NCBI RefSeq assembly: GCF_009870125.1 | Contig: NC_046683.1 | Span: 7,068,001 to 7,132,000 of the forward strand | Reading direction: 5' to 3' | DNA: 64,000 nucleotides | From: Drosophila pseudoobscura | Taxonomy: Eukaryota > Arthropoda > Insecta > Diptera > Drosophilidae | In this document: one piece after another, positions 13,900-26,767 of the stretch | Layout of the letters: every line of letters starts with the position of its first letter | Numbering within the stretch: the stretch's first letter is position 1 | Notes under the pieces: model-generated | Told to the model about the DNA's origin: nothing | The model's input: the letters and a program-made list of their open reading frames with translations, nothing else | Databases searched by the model: none | Program-made: the position numbers and the translations under genes

Positions 13900-15030
13900 T
13901 TCTGTTGCTGTTGCTGTTGTTGTTCTTTTATTTGTTGCTGTTGCTCGTCTGTTTGTTGTTTCTTTTGTTGCCGTTATCGTATTGTTGTTGCGGCTTTCAT
14001 TTTGTTTAATGCTTTGCTGCCTGCCACTAGAGTGTGCCACTGGAGTGTGTGTGTGGGTGTGTTGGATGTGTGTGTGTGTGTGTGATTTTACCGGTTTGAC
14101 GTTTGACGGACGAACAACGTGGTTGTAATTGTAGGCTGATGGATGTTCAATTTGTTGTTGTTGTGGTTGTTGTTGATGTTATTGTTGCGTTTACGCACAC
14201 ACATACATACAAACGACACCACATACAGATAGATAATACGCACGCACACATACACGCACGCACTTAAAAAAAATTAGTACTTGTTTTTTTTTGGGGGGGG
14301 TTATTTGTGTTTTTTTTTTTAATTGTAATTTTTGTAATTGCTATTATCGTAATTGTTGTTGTTGGTTGGTTCGGTTTCGTGCTGGCTAAAGGTTATCGAT
14401 GTTGTTGTTGTCGCTGTTGTAATTGTGGTTGTTGCGTTTTTGGTTGTTGCTGCAGTTGTTGTTGTTTATGTATATAGGGTATTTGATGGTTGAGCTTTTC
14501 TGCGCTCTCTACGTCAGCCATGGGTGTAAACACAATACAGACTGAACGGAACGGAATCTTCAAATGCCGACGATGGCGACGACGCCAGGCGATAGCAATG
14601 GCGGCAGCGGCAAAATGGCAGCAGAAGCAGCGACAGCGACGGCGGCATCGGAAAACGAGCAACGAGCAACGACCAAACGACCGACGAAGAGGTTCGAATT
14701 AACTCAACCACAAACCGAGTGGCGAGCAGCGGAGGCGGCAAAAGCCGGCAGAAGAGCAGCCAGGAGCAAAGCAGTAGAATAGAAGAAGAGCAGAGCAGTC
14801 GGAGCATAGCAGAGGAGTACGTACAAGCAGTAGAAGCAGAGACAGTAGCAGCAGAGGAGTACCAAGCAGTAGAAGCAGAATAGCTCAGTACAAGCAGTAG
14901 GAAAACCAACAACAGCAAACACACAGTGGAGGCAGAGTCAGCAGCAGCAGCAGAGGCCGACACTAACAGCCGCCCAAGCGCCCGACCGACCCCCACAAGC
15001 CGAGCGATACTGAGAGCCGAAACACCCGAT
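13900..15030 (-). promoter_or_regulatory. Possible internal SK promoter and CAA/CAG-rich leader exon
   Basis: Minus-strand sequence from about 15.2 to 13.9 kb is dominated by CAA, CAG and GCA triplets, as in 5' leaders of fly neuronal genes. An initiator-like TCAGTATCGC has its A at 15011, and the same ten bases mark the 40675 candidate start. No TATA box is seen. GAGA-type repeats lie just upstream (15520-15640). The leader contains a 42-codon ORF (14521-14393, MADVESAEK...), which could be a uORF or the start of a short isoform. No convincing donor was found after it. Confidence 0.35.
14393..14521 (-). CDS. Small Gln-rich ORF (42 aa), uORF or alternative N-terminus
   Basis: ATG at 14521 begins MADVESAEKLNHQIPYIHK, followed by a Gln-rich tail ending QQQHR and a TAA stop. 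The non-repetitive first 19 residues are not simple translated repeat, which is why it is recorded. The context suggests it is either an upstream ORF in an SK leader or the beginning of a short-isoform N-terminus truncated by a later change. No homologue is recognised. Confidence 0.25.
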   Translation of the reverse strand: MADVESAEKLNHQIPYIHKQQQLQQQPKTQQPQLQQRQQQHR

Positions 15031-15199
15031 CTCTGGTTCTGCTCTGCTATTGCTCTGCCGCTGCCGCTGCCGAGACACAGCACATGCAAAAAAGGGCCCT
15101 AAAGCAGTACCCGGATACGGTACCAGGCAGACGGACGGACTCCACGGCCCCCGGTTCCCATAACCAAAGCCATAGTTGGATAAATAACTGTAAAAACGA

Positions 15200-18100
15200 A
15201 ACGAAATAAAACGAACAAGTGAGCAACGACAATGGCAGCGACAGTGGCAGTGGCAGGCGGGTGGGTGGCATCTGCTGGCAGACCCAGATTTTGCCCTTCC
15301 TGTCAAGCTGTCTTCATCAGCTGCTGTTGCGGCTTTCCCTCTGCTGCTTCTGCCTGCCTGTGGGATATTTCTGCTACTGCTGCTGCTGCTGCCGTTGCTG
15401 CATTTTGCAATTGCAATTTTCGGTTGGCACATAATGAATTGGCATTGTCATGTGTGTTTAATTTGGCGGCAGAAGGCGGCATAGCTAAGGAGAAAGAACG
15501 TAGTGGCGGGGACGAAGGCAGAGAGAGCAAAAGAGAGCGCACGTCGGTCGTCGGCGGCGCTGTTCGACTCTCTCTCTTTTGACTGATTTCCAATCCACTC
15601 AACTTTGTTTTGCGCGCGCTCGCTCTCTCTCACTCTCGTTCTCTTCGACCCCTCTACGCGTGTGTGCTGGTATGGCCATCTCGCTTGCACACACCTACAC
15701 TCCCATAGTAGGGTACACGCACAAAGCAGCGACAGAGGCAGAGGCGACGGCAGTGCAGTAGCAGAGAAGAACCGTTGTTCTTCGGCTTGCGTTCTGTCAT
15801 TTTTTTTGGCTGCTTGGTGGGAAGCTTCTTCTGGATGAACTTTGAGCTTTAGTTGGGGCTTTGGCTTGTGATAACGGAAGGAAAAGGAAAAGCATAATGT
15901 CCACTTGGCACGCGATATGAAAATCAAAATTGAACTTTTACAAGTTAATCCTTTTGCGGTTACACACAGGCAGATACATATATATGTATATATATATATA
16001 CAAGGTTTTATAGAGAGGTATGTACATATGTATATGTTATATGTAGTATAAAGAAAATTATTGAGAATTCGAAAATTCCCTTTTTGGAAATCAGAAAAAA
16101 TTGTTTGGCCAAAACCAAAGGACAGACAACGAGAGAAAGAGAGAGAGAGAGCGACTTTTGTCCATGGCCTTCGGTTGGTCCTGCGCATTACGGAACTCCA
16201 CTCCGATTTGCGTAAGGTGATGGTTCCCGTTGTACCCCCGCTTCTTGCAGCAGCATCAGGAGCAGCAGCAGGGGGATGGGGAATGGGTTTTTGCCCCAAA
16301 TGGATGCTCAATTCTAACATCTCCCACTTCTACGCGATTTTCATTGTCATCGGCAATTGTCGGTTTGCCTGTCGTCCCCCCTCCCCGTTGTCTTAGTCAC
16401 GTTGTTCAGCCATATTTTGTGCATACAAGGATATATGTATGTACTTCCCCACACACACTCGTACACCCTCACATCCGCCCACGCAAACAAAGGACTCTCA
16501 CACACGCACCCACACACACACACACACACGCACACAGAGATGCATTCCTTTGCGCTGATGAACTGACAAATGGATTGCCCGCCTAGCACCCAGAAGAAGA
16601 AGTTGATGGCCCCCCATATTCCCACTGTACGCCCCAAAACTCCCTTGCCGACATCCACACATGGCAACCAGGTTTTTAGGAGAACTTGAACAACTTTTTC
16701 CAGGTATCATCTTCTTTGGGGGGATCTAAGCGAAATGTTGCAAAAACGAAAAGTTTCTGAAAGTTTACTATTGCGGCACACGTTCCCCGACATCAAGATA
16801 CCCACTACTCTGTCTTTTACATGAATATGTAGCGCATATGACAAATGGTATTTTTCAATGGTTTCCATAAAGCGTCATAAGCGGCTTTGTCGCTCATGAA
16901 TTGCCTTGCAGAATCCTGGACTAAGAATTGCATTTGTGATTCAAATAATAGCTTCAAAACTAGAGGAATAGCTTCATGCTCTCCATACGGGTCGTATACT
17001 TGATAAATGCATTCAAATTTATGTATGTCTATTCCTCCTTGTTCCTTCTACGTGTTCATGCAATATTCCTAGGAGCTCCTAGGCCACGTCCAGCTGAAGT
17101 TTCAATAGATAAAACTAACTGTTGGGCAGAAGGACATTGCCCCTTTGGGCAGCAAAATTGTTGAACCGGAAATCAATCAATGCACTTATTCTTAGACGGA
17201 GGACATCTGCTGGCAATTAAAGGGAGCCACCAGTGGTTTTTCCCAGGACCCTAAATAGCAGTTCAGGAGTGCATGGGCCGGCACATGCCACAAACACGGG
17301 TTTACGGAGTGCACATGCCACAGACACGAGTGTGTGTCTCCCCAATTGTCTCAAGCGCCCATCACTCTCGCGACGGTGACATTAACGTGAGCGTATGAGA
17401 CATCGCACCTAAGCACCCGCTTACCCTTACACAAGTCTCCCATCCCGTCCGTGTCCCTGCCACTTCACGTTGCACAATCGTGTTGCGTCAGTGGCAGGGA
17501 CCGGGGCCCCCCCACCGGCGACCCAGATATCAAATGGAAATGGAAATGTCAACGCAAACGACAGATAGTCAAAATGTTGTCATGTCGGATTTTGAATAAT
17601 TCATTGAAATGAAAACTTTATGCATTTGTCAGCCATTTGCCATTTCCCTGGCATCCTCTGTCCGAAACCCCCAAAAACCCCCTAAGCCCCACCTTTAAAA
17701 CACCCCACCACCAATCACCATTTTTTCTCCCTTTTAGGTAAGTTTTCAATATTGGTTTTCGATTGATTGGGGTGGGGGGTGGCGAGTGGTGCGGAATATG
17801 ACAGTGCATTTTCCATCTTGGTTTTTTTTGGGAGTGGGTGGGGCTTAGGACCATGGAATGACGTGCGAAGGCTTGACGAAAGACGCAAAAGACAGTGACT
17901 TGACGTCTAAAAAAAAAGGAAAATAGTCCTTTGAAAGAAAGAACGAGTCTCAATGGGAGAGAGCTGTTGCTGGAGCGGGGCATAAACATAGAAAAAGGGA
18001 AGTGCACATTCTAAGCACAGAATGAAAGAGAACCTATGAATATCCAATGAGATTTTATTCCTTGAAATGAAAATACGAGTCTCACTGGGAGAGACCTTAG

Positions 18101-21100
18101 CAAATTCCGGGCACAGGAGTAGCACTCGAAGAATTGCTTTTGTGAGAACCCCCTGAGATACAACATTCAATGATCTTGTTATGCGGCAATAGGCACAGCC
18201 AAAAACACAATCAAAATATCTTCAATATAGAAATGACAGACACTCAAAGAACATATTAACGATCAACTTGGATCAAAGCAATATTACATTCGAGTACACA
18301 GTACCGCAAAAATCGCATTTATGGAATCCCAAAGCACACACACACACACATACAGACAGATGTACAATTAATGGAACCTCAAAGCAGTCTATACTGCGTC
18401 TACGTATACGTAATAATAGCCACAAAGATCGGACATCTGTTGGACTGAGAAAGTGTTCCCCGCATCTAAATCCGAATCCGAGTCCCATTCCGATTATACA
18501 GCCCCTTGCGGCATGGCCAGTGACTCAGAATTCCGTTGCGGAGCGACCTTTCGGTTTTGTGTCTCGGGGACAGTGCCTCTTGTCATATTTTATTGATAGA
18601 CACTTGGGGGCAAACAACAACCGAGCACTTGCACACAAACAGATACAGATACTCGCGTGTATTACGAGATATATACCTATACCATATAGATATTGTATGT
18701 ATGTGGCACATCCGTCCTAACAGGCAGACATTGTAAATGCAGAGAAAACTGCAGTCCCCGTCCATTATCATTAAATTTTAAAAACATACTCGACTTTTTC
18801 ATGCCGCATAATGCCTGTTGCCAGCCGCCTGCCGTCCGGCCATAAGTTATTGGAGGACTATTGAGGCCACACCACCTGGCAGACACTTTTCACACACAGG
18901 TGCCCCACCGATTGTTCTTGCCACACAATGGGTGAATGGGGGTCTTAACATTTGAAAGTCCTTACTCGAAATGCAGACATATGGAAGAAGAGTAGCGCGG
19001 CTCCCTTAGGGTTGGTGGCTCGTGTAAGCAAACGCCTTAAATATTTTAGATGACACCACGTAATACCCATTGGGGTAGCGGACCAATAGATAAACAACAG
19101 ACCCAAGTGCATACGTTTCCTAGTATATAGTATAATTAAATATTAATCATCATCTAAATACGTTATGCCACACACTGGCAAAGGCAAAGCCAAAGACACA
19201 TGTCGTGGATGGATGCATCGATAATTTATATCCGCTGTTGTCTCCGATCTCAGCGAACCCAAAGAGCAGTGTAGACGAAAAGTATGGGTCGCTGGTCTCT
19301 CTGTGCAGTTGTGTTCCTTTCTTTCCATAAGCCATTAATTACGTGTCGATGGGTTTCGCCTCGATTCGATTGTTTAAACTATTGTTTAAACCAGCGGAAT
19401 TGGCCTCTCAATCTATAAGACCATTTATTATGTCTGATGTAACTAGCAATTTAAGCCGAATAACCGATGAAGTCCCATGAGTTATTTGCCACTGATTGGG
19501 GCGGAACCGAAATTATAGACTTTGCTATCGCATTCGGGTAGGTATCTCTACGTATATCTCGAGCGGAACTCTTTCTCTTTCTTGATTCTGACCCTGAATA
19601 CGTATCTCTGGGTCTCTGGGTGTGTAAACAATATCGGAAAACACTTTTCTGCAAGAGTTTTTTCCATCTCGATTCACTATTTCCATTTCATTTCCCATTT
19701 ACCCATTTGATGATGATGATCCCCCGATCGTAATCGAAATCGAAATCGTTTTCCCGTATAAACAATATATCAAAGAACGTATGTGTTGTTTGTGTTGCGC
19801 TTCCCCACCACATGTACTACAACCGATGGATACGCTGCTTCGAACACTCGAACAAATTTCTGTCTTTATGGGCATTTCCATTATTCCCAGGTACGCGGTA
19901 CCCGGTACCCGGTACCCGGTACACCGAAATACCGATTCCGATTCAGATTCCAATTCAGACGCTGATGGAATATATGATCTCCTCTCTCTCTCTCTCTCTC
20001 TGTGCCTCCTGCCTCTCACTCAACCTTCTTTGTCGTCGCCTCCTTCTTTGTGCCTACGTCTATGCCTGGGGGTCGCCGCCTCTGGATCTGGCTCTACTGT
20101 GTGATGTGTATATTTCCCACATTTGTTTTGTGTTATTGCTTTCATAGCCCCCTCCCCCCGACCCCCAGTATCCCCAGTATCGTTTGCATCCCCAATATTC
20201 CAGGGTATTTGTTACACTTGTTGTCGCTTATTGGCGAATGTGTATGCATCATTCCACAATTGTTGTCTTAAGATAGATGATTGATCACCACAGAAAGATG
20301 ATTTTGTTGCTATGATTTTTCTTCTAGATAAATTTTCTTCATAGTTTTCGCACTGTGCATAATATTACCGAGTATTACAATCGATTGAATTCTGTGATCG
20401 CATCTCTTGTCGAATACTTCTTCAGAAAAAATAGTTGCGATGGAACTTTTATTGATCTTTTGAGTATATTTATGGATCAAATAAATTTCTGAAAAATCAC
20501 TGAGGGGGCAATGATTAAAACAAACTTACATATGTTACAAGAGAAAAAGTTTCGGAGTCCAATATTATGGGAACATTTAGAATGAAATAAGATAGGATAG
20601 TACTCATACACTATATGAGCGGACTCTACAAAGGATTCGAGCTCGAAGATTAACTTATCTTTTTCACCCCAAAAAATCTGAATTTCTTGTCCAGGGTTTA
20701 TCCCACCATATACCCTATTCGTTGGTGTATAATCTTAGCCTGGCTCTACCAAAACCTTGAAGATCTGCTGGAGCGTGTTAAAGTTTCAATGACATATTCT
20801 TCCAATCAACATCAATATCGAACCATTCCGTATTCCTTATATTCCTATATAAACTTTTCGGGCTAGAAACTTATTCGATCTCCTACTCTTGTCACTGATA
20901 TCTCATTTCGTTTTCCAGAACTTCTAAGATCTTGACCCCGAATTCATTCCACTCGAATGTTTGTCCAAGCAGGGTATCAATATTTCGTTGCTCGCCTTCA
21001 TCGGTCGCCTTCGATCACTATCGCCGGGCACAGGCACTGGCGCTGGTGTCCATGCCTATTTGTGTTTTCCTGTGTTTTTGTGTTCTGCAGATGCTTTTGG

Positions 21101-21400
21101 TTGAAAATAACTTCGAATGGCTCATAGAGAGAGGCGGCAACAGAGATAGCCAGAGAGTGAGAGCATGGTCGCGCGATTTATTTATTTTTATAGTTTGGAC
21201 GAACGGCGGACTTCTGGCTAGGCGGCAGCGCCGCCGAGTGGGCAAAGCGGCGGGCACGTGGAAGCCGCCAACGAAATGGCAAATGGAAATGGTCGAAAGT
21301 TATGGCAATGGTAATGGCGATGGGAGGGGGTGGATATGGGGTGGTGGGAGGTGGGTGTCCCACCGCGGATAAGGATGATACGTCATTACTTTGGTCGGCC
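15200..21400. other. Non-coding region between candidate internal promoter and SK exon 2
   Basis: No supported exon. Contents include GA/CT-rich sequence at 15480-15650, CA-rich microsatellites at 16480-16540 and 18330-18350, and a GGTACCC mini-repeat near 19.9 kb. The long minus-strand frame 16320-15448 is mostly translated UTR-like and repeat sequence with no recognisable domain. Confidence 0.5.
19890..19923. repeat. (CGGTACC)n mini-repeat
   Basis: About four consecutive 7-bp units around the palindrome GGTACC, embedded in non-coding DNA. Each unit is self-complementary, so the tract can form small hairpins. Confidence 0.85.
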
Positions 21401-21417
21401 GCTGTGGTGGCACTTAC

Positions 21418-21930
21418 CAGAATGGGTCGCTCATTGGCGTAGGACAGTTTTCGCGTGTTTCGTAGGGTCTCCAGCCAGAGAGAGTTTCGGCGTGCCGTGC
21501 TTGTGGCGCCACCGCTGCCGCCTCCCCCAACGCTGCCCGTGCGCGTCATAGCCGCGGCTGCGTCTGCGTTGGGGTGTCCGTCTGCTGCTGGCAGCGACGA
21601 CGACAGTAACGGTTGTGCTGTGGCAGCGGGTACCAGTCGCTGCGATGGTGGCGGCAGCGTCGACGTCAACGATAGTGACGGTGAGGGTGACGCCGACGCT
21701 GACGGCGAGGGCGATTGCGATGGCGAGGCAGATGGGGTTGCCGATGGCGATGGCGATATCGATGGCATCAATTGAGATGCTGATGACGCTGGCAGCGTGG
21801 CCAGCGGCAGTGGCAGCGACGGTGGCGGCATGGCGGCAAGTGTGGGATTGCCGGCGGTCAGGCATTTCTGGTATAGAGCGCCCGGATTGCACTCGTTCTC
21901 CATGCAGGAGGCCGGCGACATGCTCTGGAC
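21418..21930 (-). CDS. SK: Probable second SK coding exon, Ser/Pro/Ala-rich (171 codons)
   Basis: A minus-strand open frame bounded by an acceptor (CCCCCAG before GTCCAGAGC) and a strong donor (CTG/GTAAGTG). It is exactly 171 codons in phase 0, so it can follow the phase-0 end of the 27371 exon without breaking frame. It begins VQSMSPASCMENECNPG and ends RRNSLWLETLRNTRKLSYANERPIL. The middle is a low-complexity Ser-Pro-Ala repeat, and a TGSVGGGGSGG linker follows. Basic Ser-containing patches such as RRNSLW and RTGSVG resemble phosphorylation sites. Its acceptor has a poor pyrimidine tract, which suggests an alternative (cassette) exon of the long isoform. Assignment to SK comes from strand, phase and position; I do not recognise the sequence itself. 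The complementary strand is also largely open here because of the GC-rich codons. Confidence 0.6.
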
Positions 21931-23597
21931 CTGGGGGCCCCCGCACAAATTTGCACAATTCCCCTTATTTGTTTAATATTAAATATCCTTTGTGTGCTCA
22001 CTCTCTCACTCACTCACACTCTCTCACGCGCACGCTTTGGACCCAAAGTCACAAAAAGCAAAAACATTGCCAGCAGCGGCAGGGGCAACGACTGCCTGGG
22101 GCCCTGGAACCCTGGAGCCAAGAGCCTGAAGAGAGGTCAAACTGTTTCCACAGACAAAAAAAGTGCAGTTTCCGTTTCACTTGCAGAAAATGCAATCGCG
22201 ACGGGAGCGCACGCGACCAAGAACCGCAGCAGAGCACTTTCCAATGGGCTTTGGATTGAGATTCGGATGGAAATTGTGATTTTGATTTCGATTTTGATTT
22301 GGTGTTCCAGCCAAATCGGTATTTTGGCTGCGTAAATGTCCAGAATGTAAACAAGCACACCCAATCGGCATTTATTATAAACTTTTTGTACTTTCATTCG
22401 CGAGAGACAGCGGCCTGGGACGGTGGAGCACTTTAACAGCGAAACAGCGGAGCAGCGAAACAGCGATCCCTTCCGACGCAGCGCAACGACGACGTACAAA
22501 TGGTTGGCCCACCAAAAAATTATATTTATATTCCCATCTTTTCTTTCTGCTTCTTTGTCTGCCTTGTCGTCTTCCATTCTGTTCCGCCAATATAAAGGAA
22601 CAGAACAGCCGATTTGGGGAGCACGCGTCGCTGCTCGTGGATCGTAAATGGGGTGGATCACGATTGGGAAGGTGGATGCCGAGTGGACAGAAGGCAGAAG
22701 CTGGACGGAGAGGGCGGCTATGGGCAGCAGAACCAACAGGTGGAGAGAGCAAAGCCGGGTGAGAGGGGATAAGGACTGCACCAAGGTGCATTTATATATA
22801 GGATATACTCAGTATATTTGAGGTTACTTCTATTAATTATGTTATGAGGAAGGAACTGCAACAAAATTTCGGCAATGAGGCAATGAGGTGTGAGGGCAAT
22901 GCCTAACCCTACATTAACACACCTTGATCAGCAGGCGAAGAGAGTGATGCTGGTGGAGAAGACAGCAGCACGTGGAATGATCGGAAGAGGGCAGCAGCAG
23001 GAGGAATCTCAGAAGAGGGAAGCAGGAGAAAGAGAGAGAGAACGACGGAAGAAGATGGAAAACAGGGGCAGAAGAGATGGCAGAAAACATTAACAGGTGG
23101 AGAGAGTAAAAAAGGCAGCAACGGAACAGAGGGGGAGCGTCAAGAACAAGCCGATTAGTGCTGCGCTGAGAGAGACATCCGTTAGTTGGTGGTTTCTATG
23201 GAACGGGCGAATGAATGGAACACCTGATCGCGTCGACGTCATGAAAATGAATATATTGCAGCCCATAAAACGTTTCCCCAATGGTCACGCTACCCCAAGC
23301 GAGGACCGACCCGCTGAATACCCTTTACACATATACATATACCCGTATATAGATTGCTGTGGATGGAGCTTTTCGATAAGAATACATAGTATAAACAGTA
23401 CATTCAATCAGATCTACAGTAAGTGCTGCCATCTCAAACGGAATTGGTGCAAATTAAAACATTTTTCAACTACCTCTTACCTGGTCGAGTCGATCAATAA
23501 TACATACATATAGTTTATATAGGATATGTGTGCGATCTACAAAAATACAGAACTACAGCAAAGCTTTGTTTTGCGAAAGCTTTTGTTGAAACGACTG

Positions 23598-23850
23598 TGT
23601 GCGGATGAGGAAGTGGAAGCCAAAGCTTAATGGATGCTAAGATTGATGTGAAAGTGGAATGTGAATAGAACGGTGGGATGGTGGGAAAAGGGATGCAGAT
23701 AGGGAATGCCAAAAGTGGAATCTAAAGGTCGAATATGGGGTGAGACAACTGATGGATGGGCACGTGGAATGCGACAAATACAGGATGCGGAAGTGGAGAC
23801 CAAAGTGGAATGCGGCAGTGGATTGCAACTATGGGATGCGGAAGTTCAGG
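23598..23850. repeat. Degenerate tandem repeat based on GGAATGCGGAAGTGGA
   Basis: Repeated, diverged copies of AAAGTGGAATG, GGGATGC and GCGGAAGTGGA recur across about 250 bp with irregular spacing, for example around 23645, 23700, 23765 and 23800-23845. It has the look of an old, decayed minisatellite. Confidence 0.55.
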
Positions 23851-24633
23851 CTGCAAAAATGCTCAACAATCATTAAAACGGTTCTCAAACGGTTTTTTCC
23901 ATTCTCATTTTTTGCTTTTTTTTTGTTTTTGGTGGTTTTTTCTAGAGGTTTGAATGGACATCGAGGCAGTGCAGACTAGGAAGAAACTTATACCAAAACG
24001 CAAACCGGATTGGACAAAAGGCATTTAGCATTTAGCAACAATCTACATGACCGGCAAGGGCTCAAGGCGGGGTGGTGCCATTGGAAATAACTTGGAACTT
24101 TTGGAACTACTCGTACGAACTGGTTCACATGAATTTTGGTTTTTGTTTGTTTTGTTTTGTTTTTCATGTTTCATTCTAAACATTTACGAGTATATGTACA
24201 TACACATAAAACAAAATTGTTAGTTTTGGAAAATGGGTTTTTTTCGGTGTATATTTCTTTTGTAATTGGTTTCTGTTGTTGTCGTTTTTTTTTTACTGTT
24301 TGTTAAATACCATTTTGGAGCTTTGGAGCGTTTCGCTAGTGGCCTCGGTGAAGGCCCTTCGAAGTCTCAACTTTCGGCTTTCGGACAAGGTGCGAGGCAT
24401 TAGAAGAACGCCCTGGAGAGAATTGTGAGAGTGGTTGCGATAGGCGATTAATACAGATTAGTTAGTTAGTTGCTAAGTTAGTTAAGTTACTGGAGCGAGA
24501 GAGAGCTAAAGATTCCGTGGGAGGGGGCGTCTAGGGAGCGGGAAACAGACGTAGGGATGGATTTAAGCAGTTTCCATACATATCTATCATAGATCATAGT
24601 AGAGACATAAGTGAGTTGCGATTCCTACAGATA

Positions 24634-24750
24634 CAGTGCGTTCAGAAACTGATTGGTAAAAGATTATGTATCGAAAAATTATCGGTTAGGTTATCGATAC
24701 GTTTTTTTATCGAATTCTTTTAGTTGTTAAATTTGTTCTGAAACGCACTG
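24634..24750. mobile_element. Small MITE with ~17-bp terminal inverted repeats and TA target duplication
   Basis: The left end CAGTGCGTTCAGAAAC and the right end GTTCTGAAACGCACTG are inverted copies of one another, differing by one-base shifts. Both are flanked by TA (24632-24633 and 24751-24752). The 117-bp interior is AT-rich, non-coding and contains TATCGATA (24692-24699). TA duplication and a CAGTG start are typical of Tc1/mariner-derived non-autonomous elements. The parent family is not identified. Confidence 0.7.
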
Positions 24751-26767
24751 TAGTATGCATATACATAAGTATTATAAAAGTTGGATAAGATAATATTTCT
24801 ATCGCAACTACATAGATAATAGCAACTTATACGATATTTAATACGATTAATAACTATAACTATTAGAATGATATTTCATGAAAGATCATATGGGATATAT
24901 TAAGGCGTAAACACGAAAAGATACTTATGTGAATGGGGGAAAGAAAGAGTTAGCGTTCCTGGGGGACTACCCCCCCATCCAGGTGGAACATTAAGATACA
25001 TACGTCCATACATATGCATATAGGTGGAAAAGTTCCATGAACTTCCATTTTATGTTGCATAATTAAGTGGGAGAAGCTTTGCAACAAACAAAAAACAGGA
25101 ACAAGAACAAAAAATAGAGAAAAAACATAAGACAATCGAAAACTTGAAATACGTTAGAGCTTTTACCAGAAGTGCAGCACGAAAGGGGTGGTGGTGGGGT
25201 TCCAAAAGCTTCTTTAGCTTGAGGAAGAAATGCCAAAGCTTCGGGCAGCCATTCAGTGATTGGTAGTTGGGGCGACTGCCGAGGGAAATAGAAGCACATA
25301 CAATTTTTATTGTCTTTTTTATTCACGTTAAATGTGCCTTGAAAGCTTTCGACCGGCGAAACGTTAAGTGGCGGTCCATACCCCTCTCCTCTGTCTATTT
25401 CACTATGGGACTGCCGTTAGTTTTAAAAAAAAATAAAGCTTTGCTACCCAAAAAGCTCCACGCGATACTAGCGGGAGTCTACTCCTACGATTCCCTCCAG
25501 CTTTCCCGAAAGACACAACCCTCAAACGCAATTATCTCTAAAGGGTGGGCGGGGCAGATGGGGGAATGGGGGCGTGAGGGTCAGAAAAATAGGAAAAACG
25601 CGACAGCAAATGTCAAAGAGTGAAAAAATTCATCAATCATTGCCGTAAGGTCACTTCCAGCATGAAGAAAGCGATATTTTTTTTCCTTATACCCCAGATA
25701 TCTATCTATAGATATACTCGTATTTCATTTTTTTCGAATATTTTTGGGGAGCACCAAAAGAAAAGTTCAGACGACGCCGTATATTAATATTAATTATAAT
25801 TATATCTGCCTTTCGTGGGAGACAGCGAAAGATATTGATAAATGTGTGCGGGTGCTTTGGGGGGCAATCGTTTGGCATTTCGTGTGAGAATTAGGCACGC
25901 CTCCAATCCTCTTTTTGGGGCACTTAACACAGTCCCATAATCAATTTCCCCATCAGCAGCAGCAGCAGCAGATACTGGTGAAAATGATTCAATTAAACTT
26001 TCTGCTTGTTTTTCTCTTGCTTCTTGATTAAGCTTTTTCGTACTGCTTCTTTCTATTTCGGTGGGAAAAACCACTTTAATGCCCACCTACCAAGACGCAA
26101 ATGGCACATCTTCATCCCCATCTCATGATCTCCACTATTCGGCCCCATCCTCAGGCCCATCTTCTACCACATCTCCACTATTCAGCTCATTCCTCACTTC
26201 TCGATCAAATAGCGTGTAAACAAAATTTTTAATTGTGCCCCAAAAAATGCCAGAGAGAGGGAGGGAAACACCCATGGAAAGAAACAAAAATCGAGCGGGG
26301 GCACTTTTGAGGGAGAATGGAAAATGCACAAATGAACAAAATAATTGTTCAGCCAACGCCGCGTATGAGCAATATTGATTTTCACTAATTGGATTTCCGC
26401 GCGGGAAAGCGTTAGACCGTGGGATGAGGCGGTCACAGAGGGGTACGGGGGGCTGCGACAAAAACCATAAAAACTGAAAAAAGAGAAAATCAAGAAACAA
26501 CAAAGTAAGCAAATCGCTTTATGAATATTATAAAACAATAGAGAAATTAAATACGGAAATATTTGAGTATCGAAATTCTTCATGAAAATGTGTGAGGGAC
26601 TCTACAAGTAATACGATAGAAAAAGAGTGATCTACAAGAGGGGATATTCAGAATATACTTTGATTAAAATTAGATTACAGATTAACATTACTGAGTAAAA
26701 GTTATTAAAAGGTTGATTATATAATAGCTCAAGTTCTTTGGGTCGTAAGACGCGTAGTTGTGCGACC

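Noticed and set aside
13666-14085. Plus-strand Cys/Phe/Leu-rich ORF
   Set aside because: It is the antisense translation of CAA/CAG repeats of the minus-strand leader-like region.
15448-16320. Minus-strand 290-codon ORF
   Set aside because: Much of it is translated microsatellite and UTR-like sequence (for example YIYTYICICL). No recognisable domain and a weak start.
16497-16540. CA-rich tract considered as a CRISPR-like or satellite array
   Set aside because: Simple (CA)n microsatellite with no spacers or longer unit.
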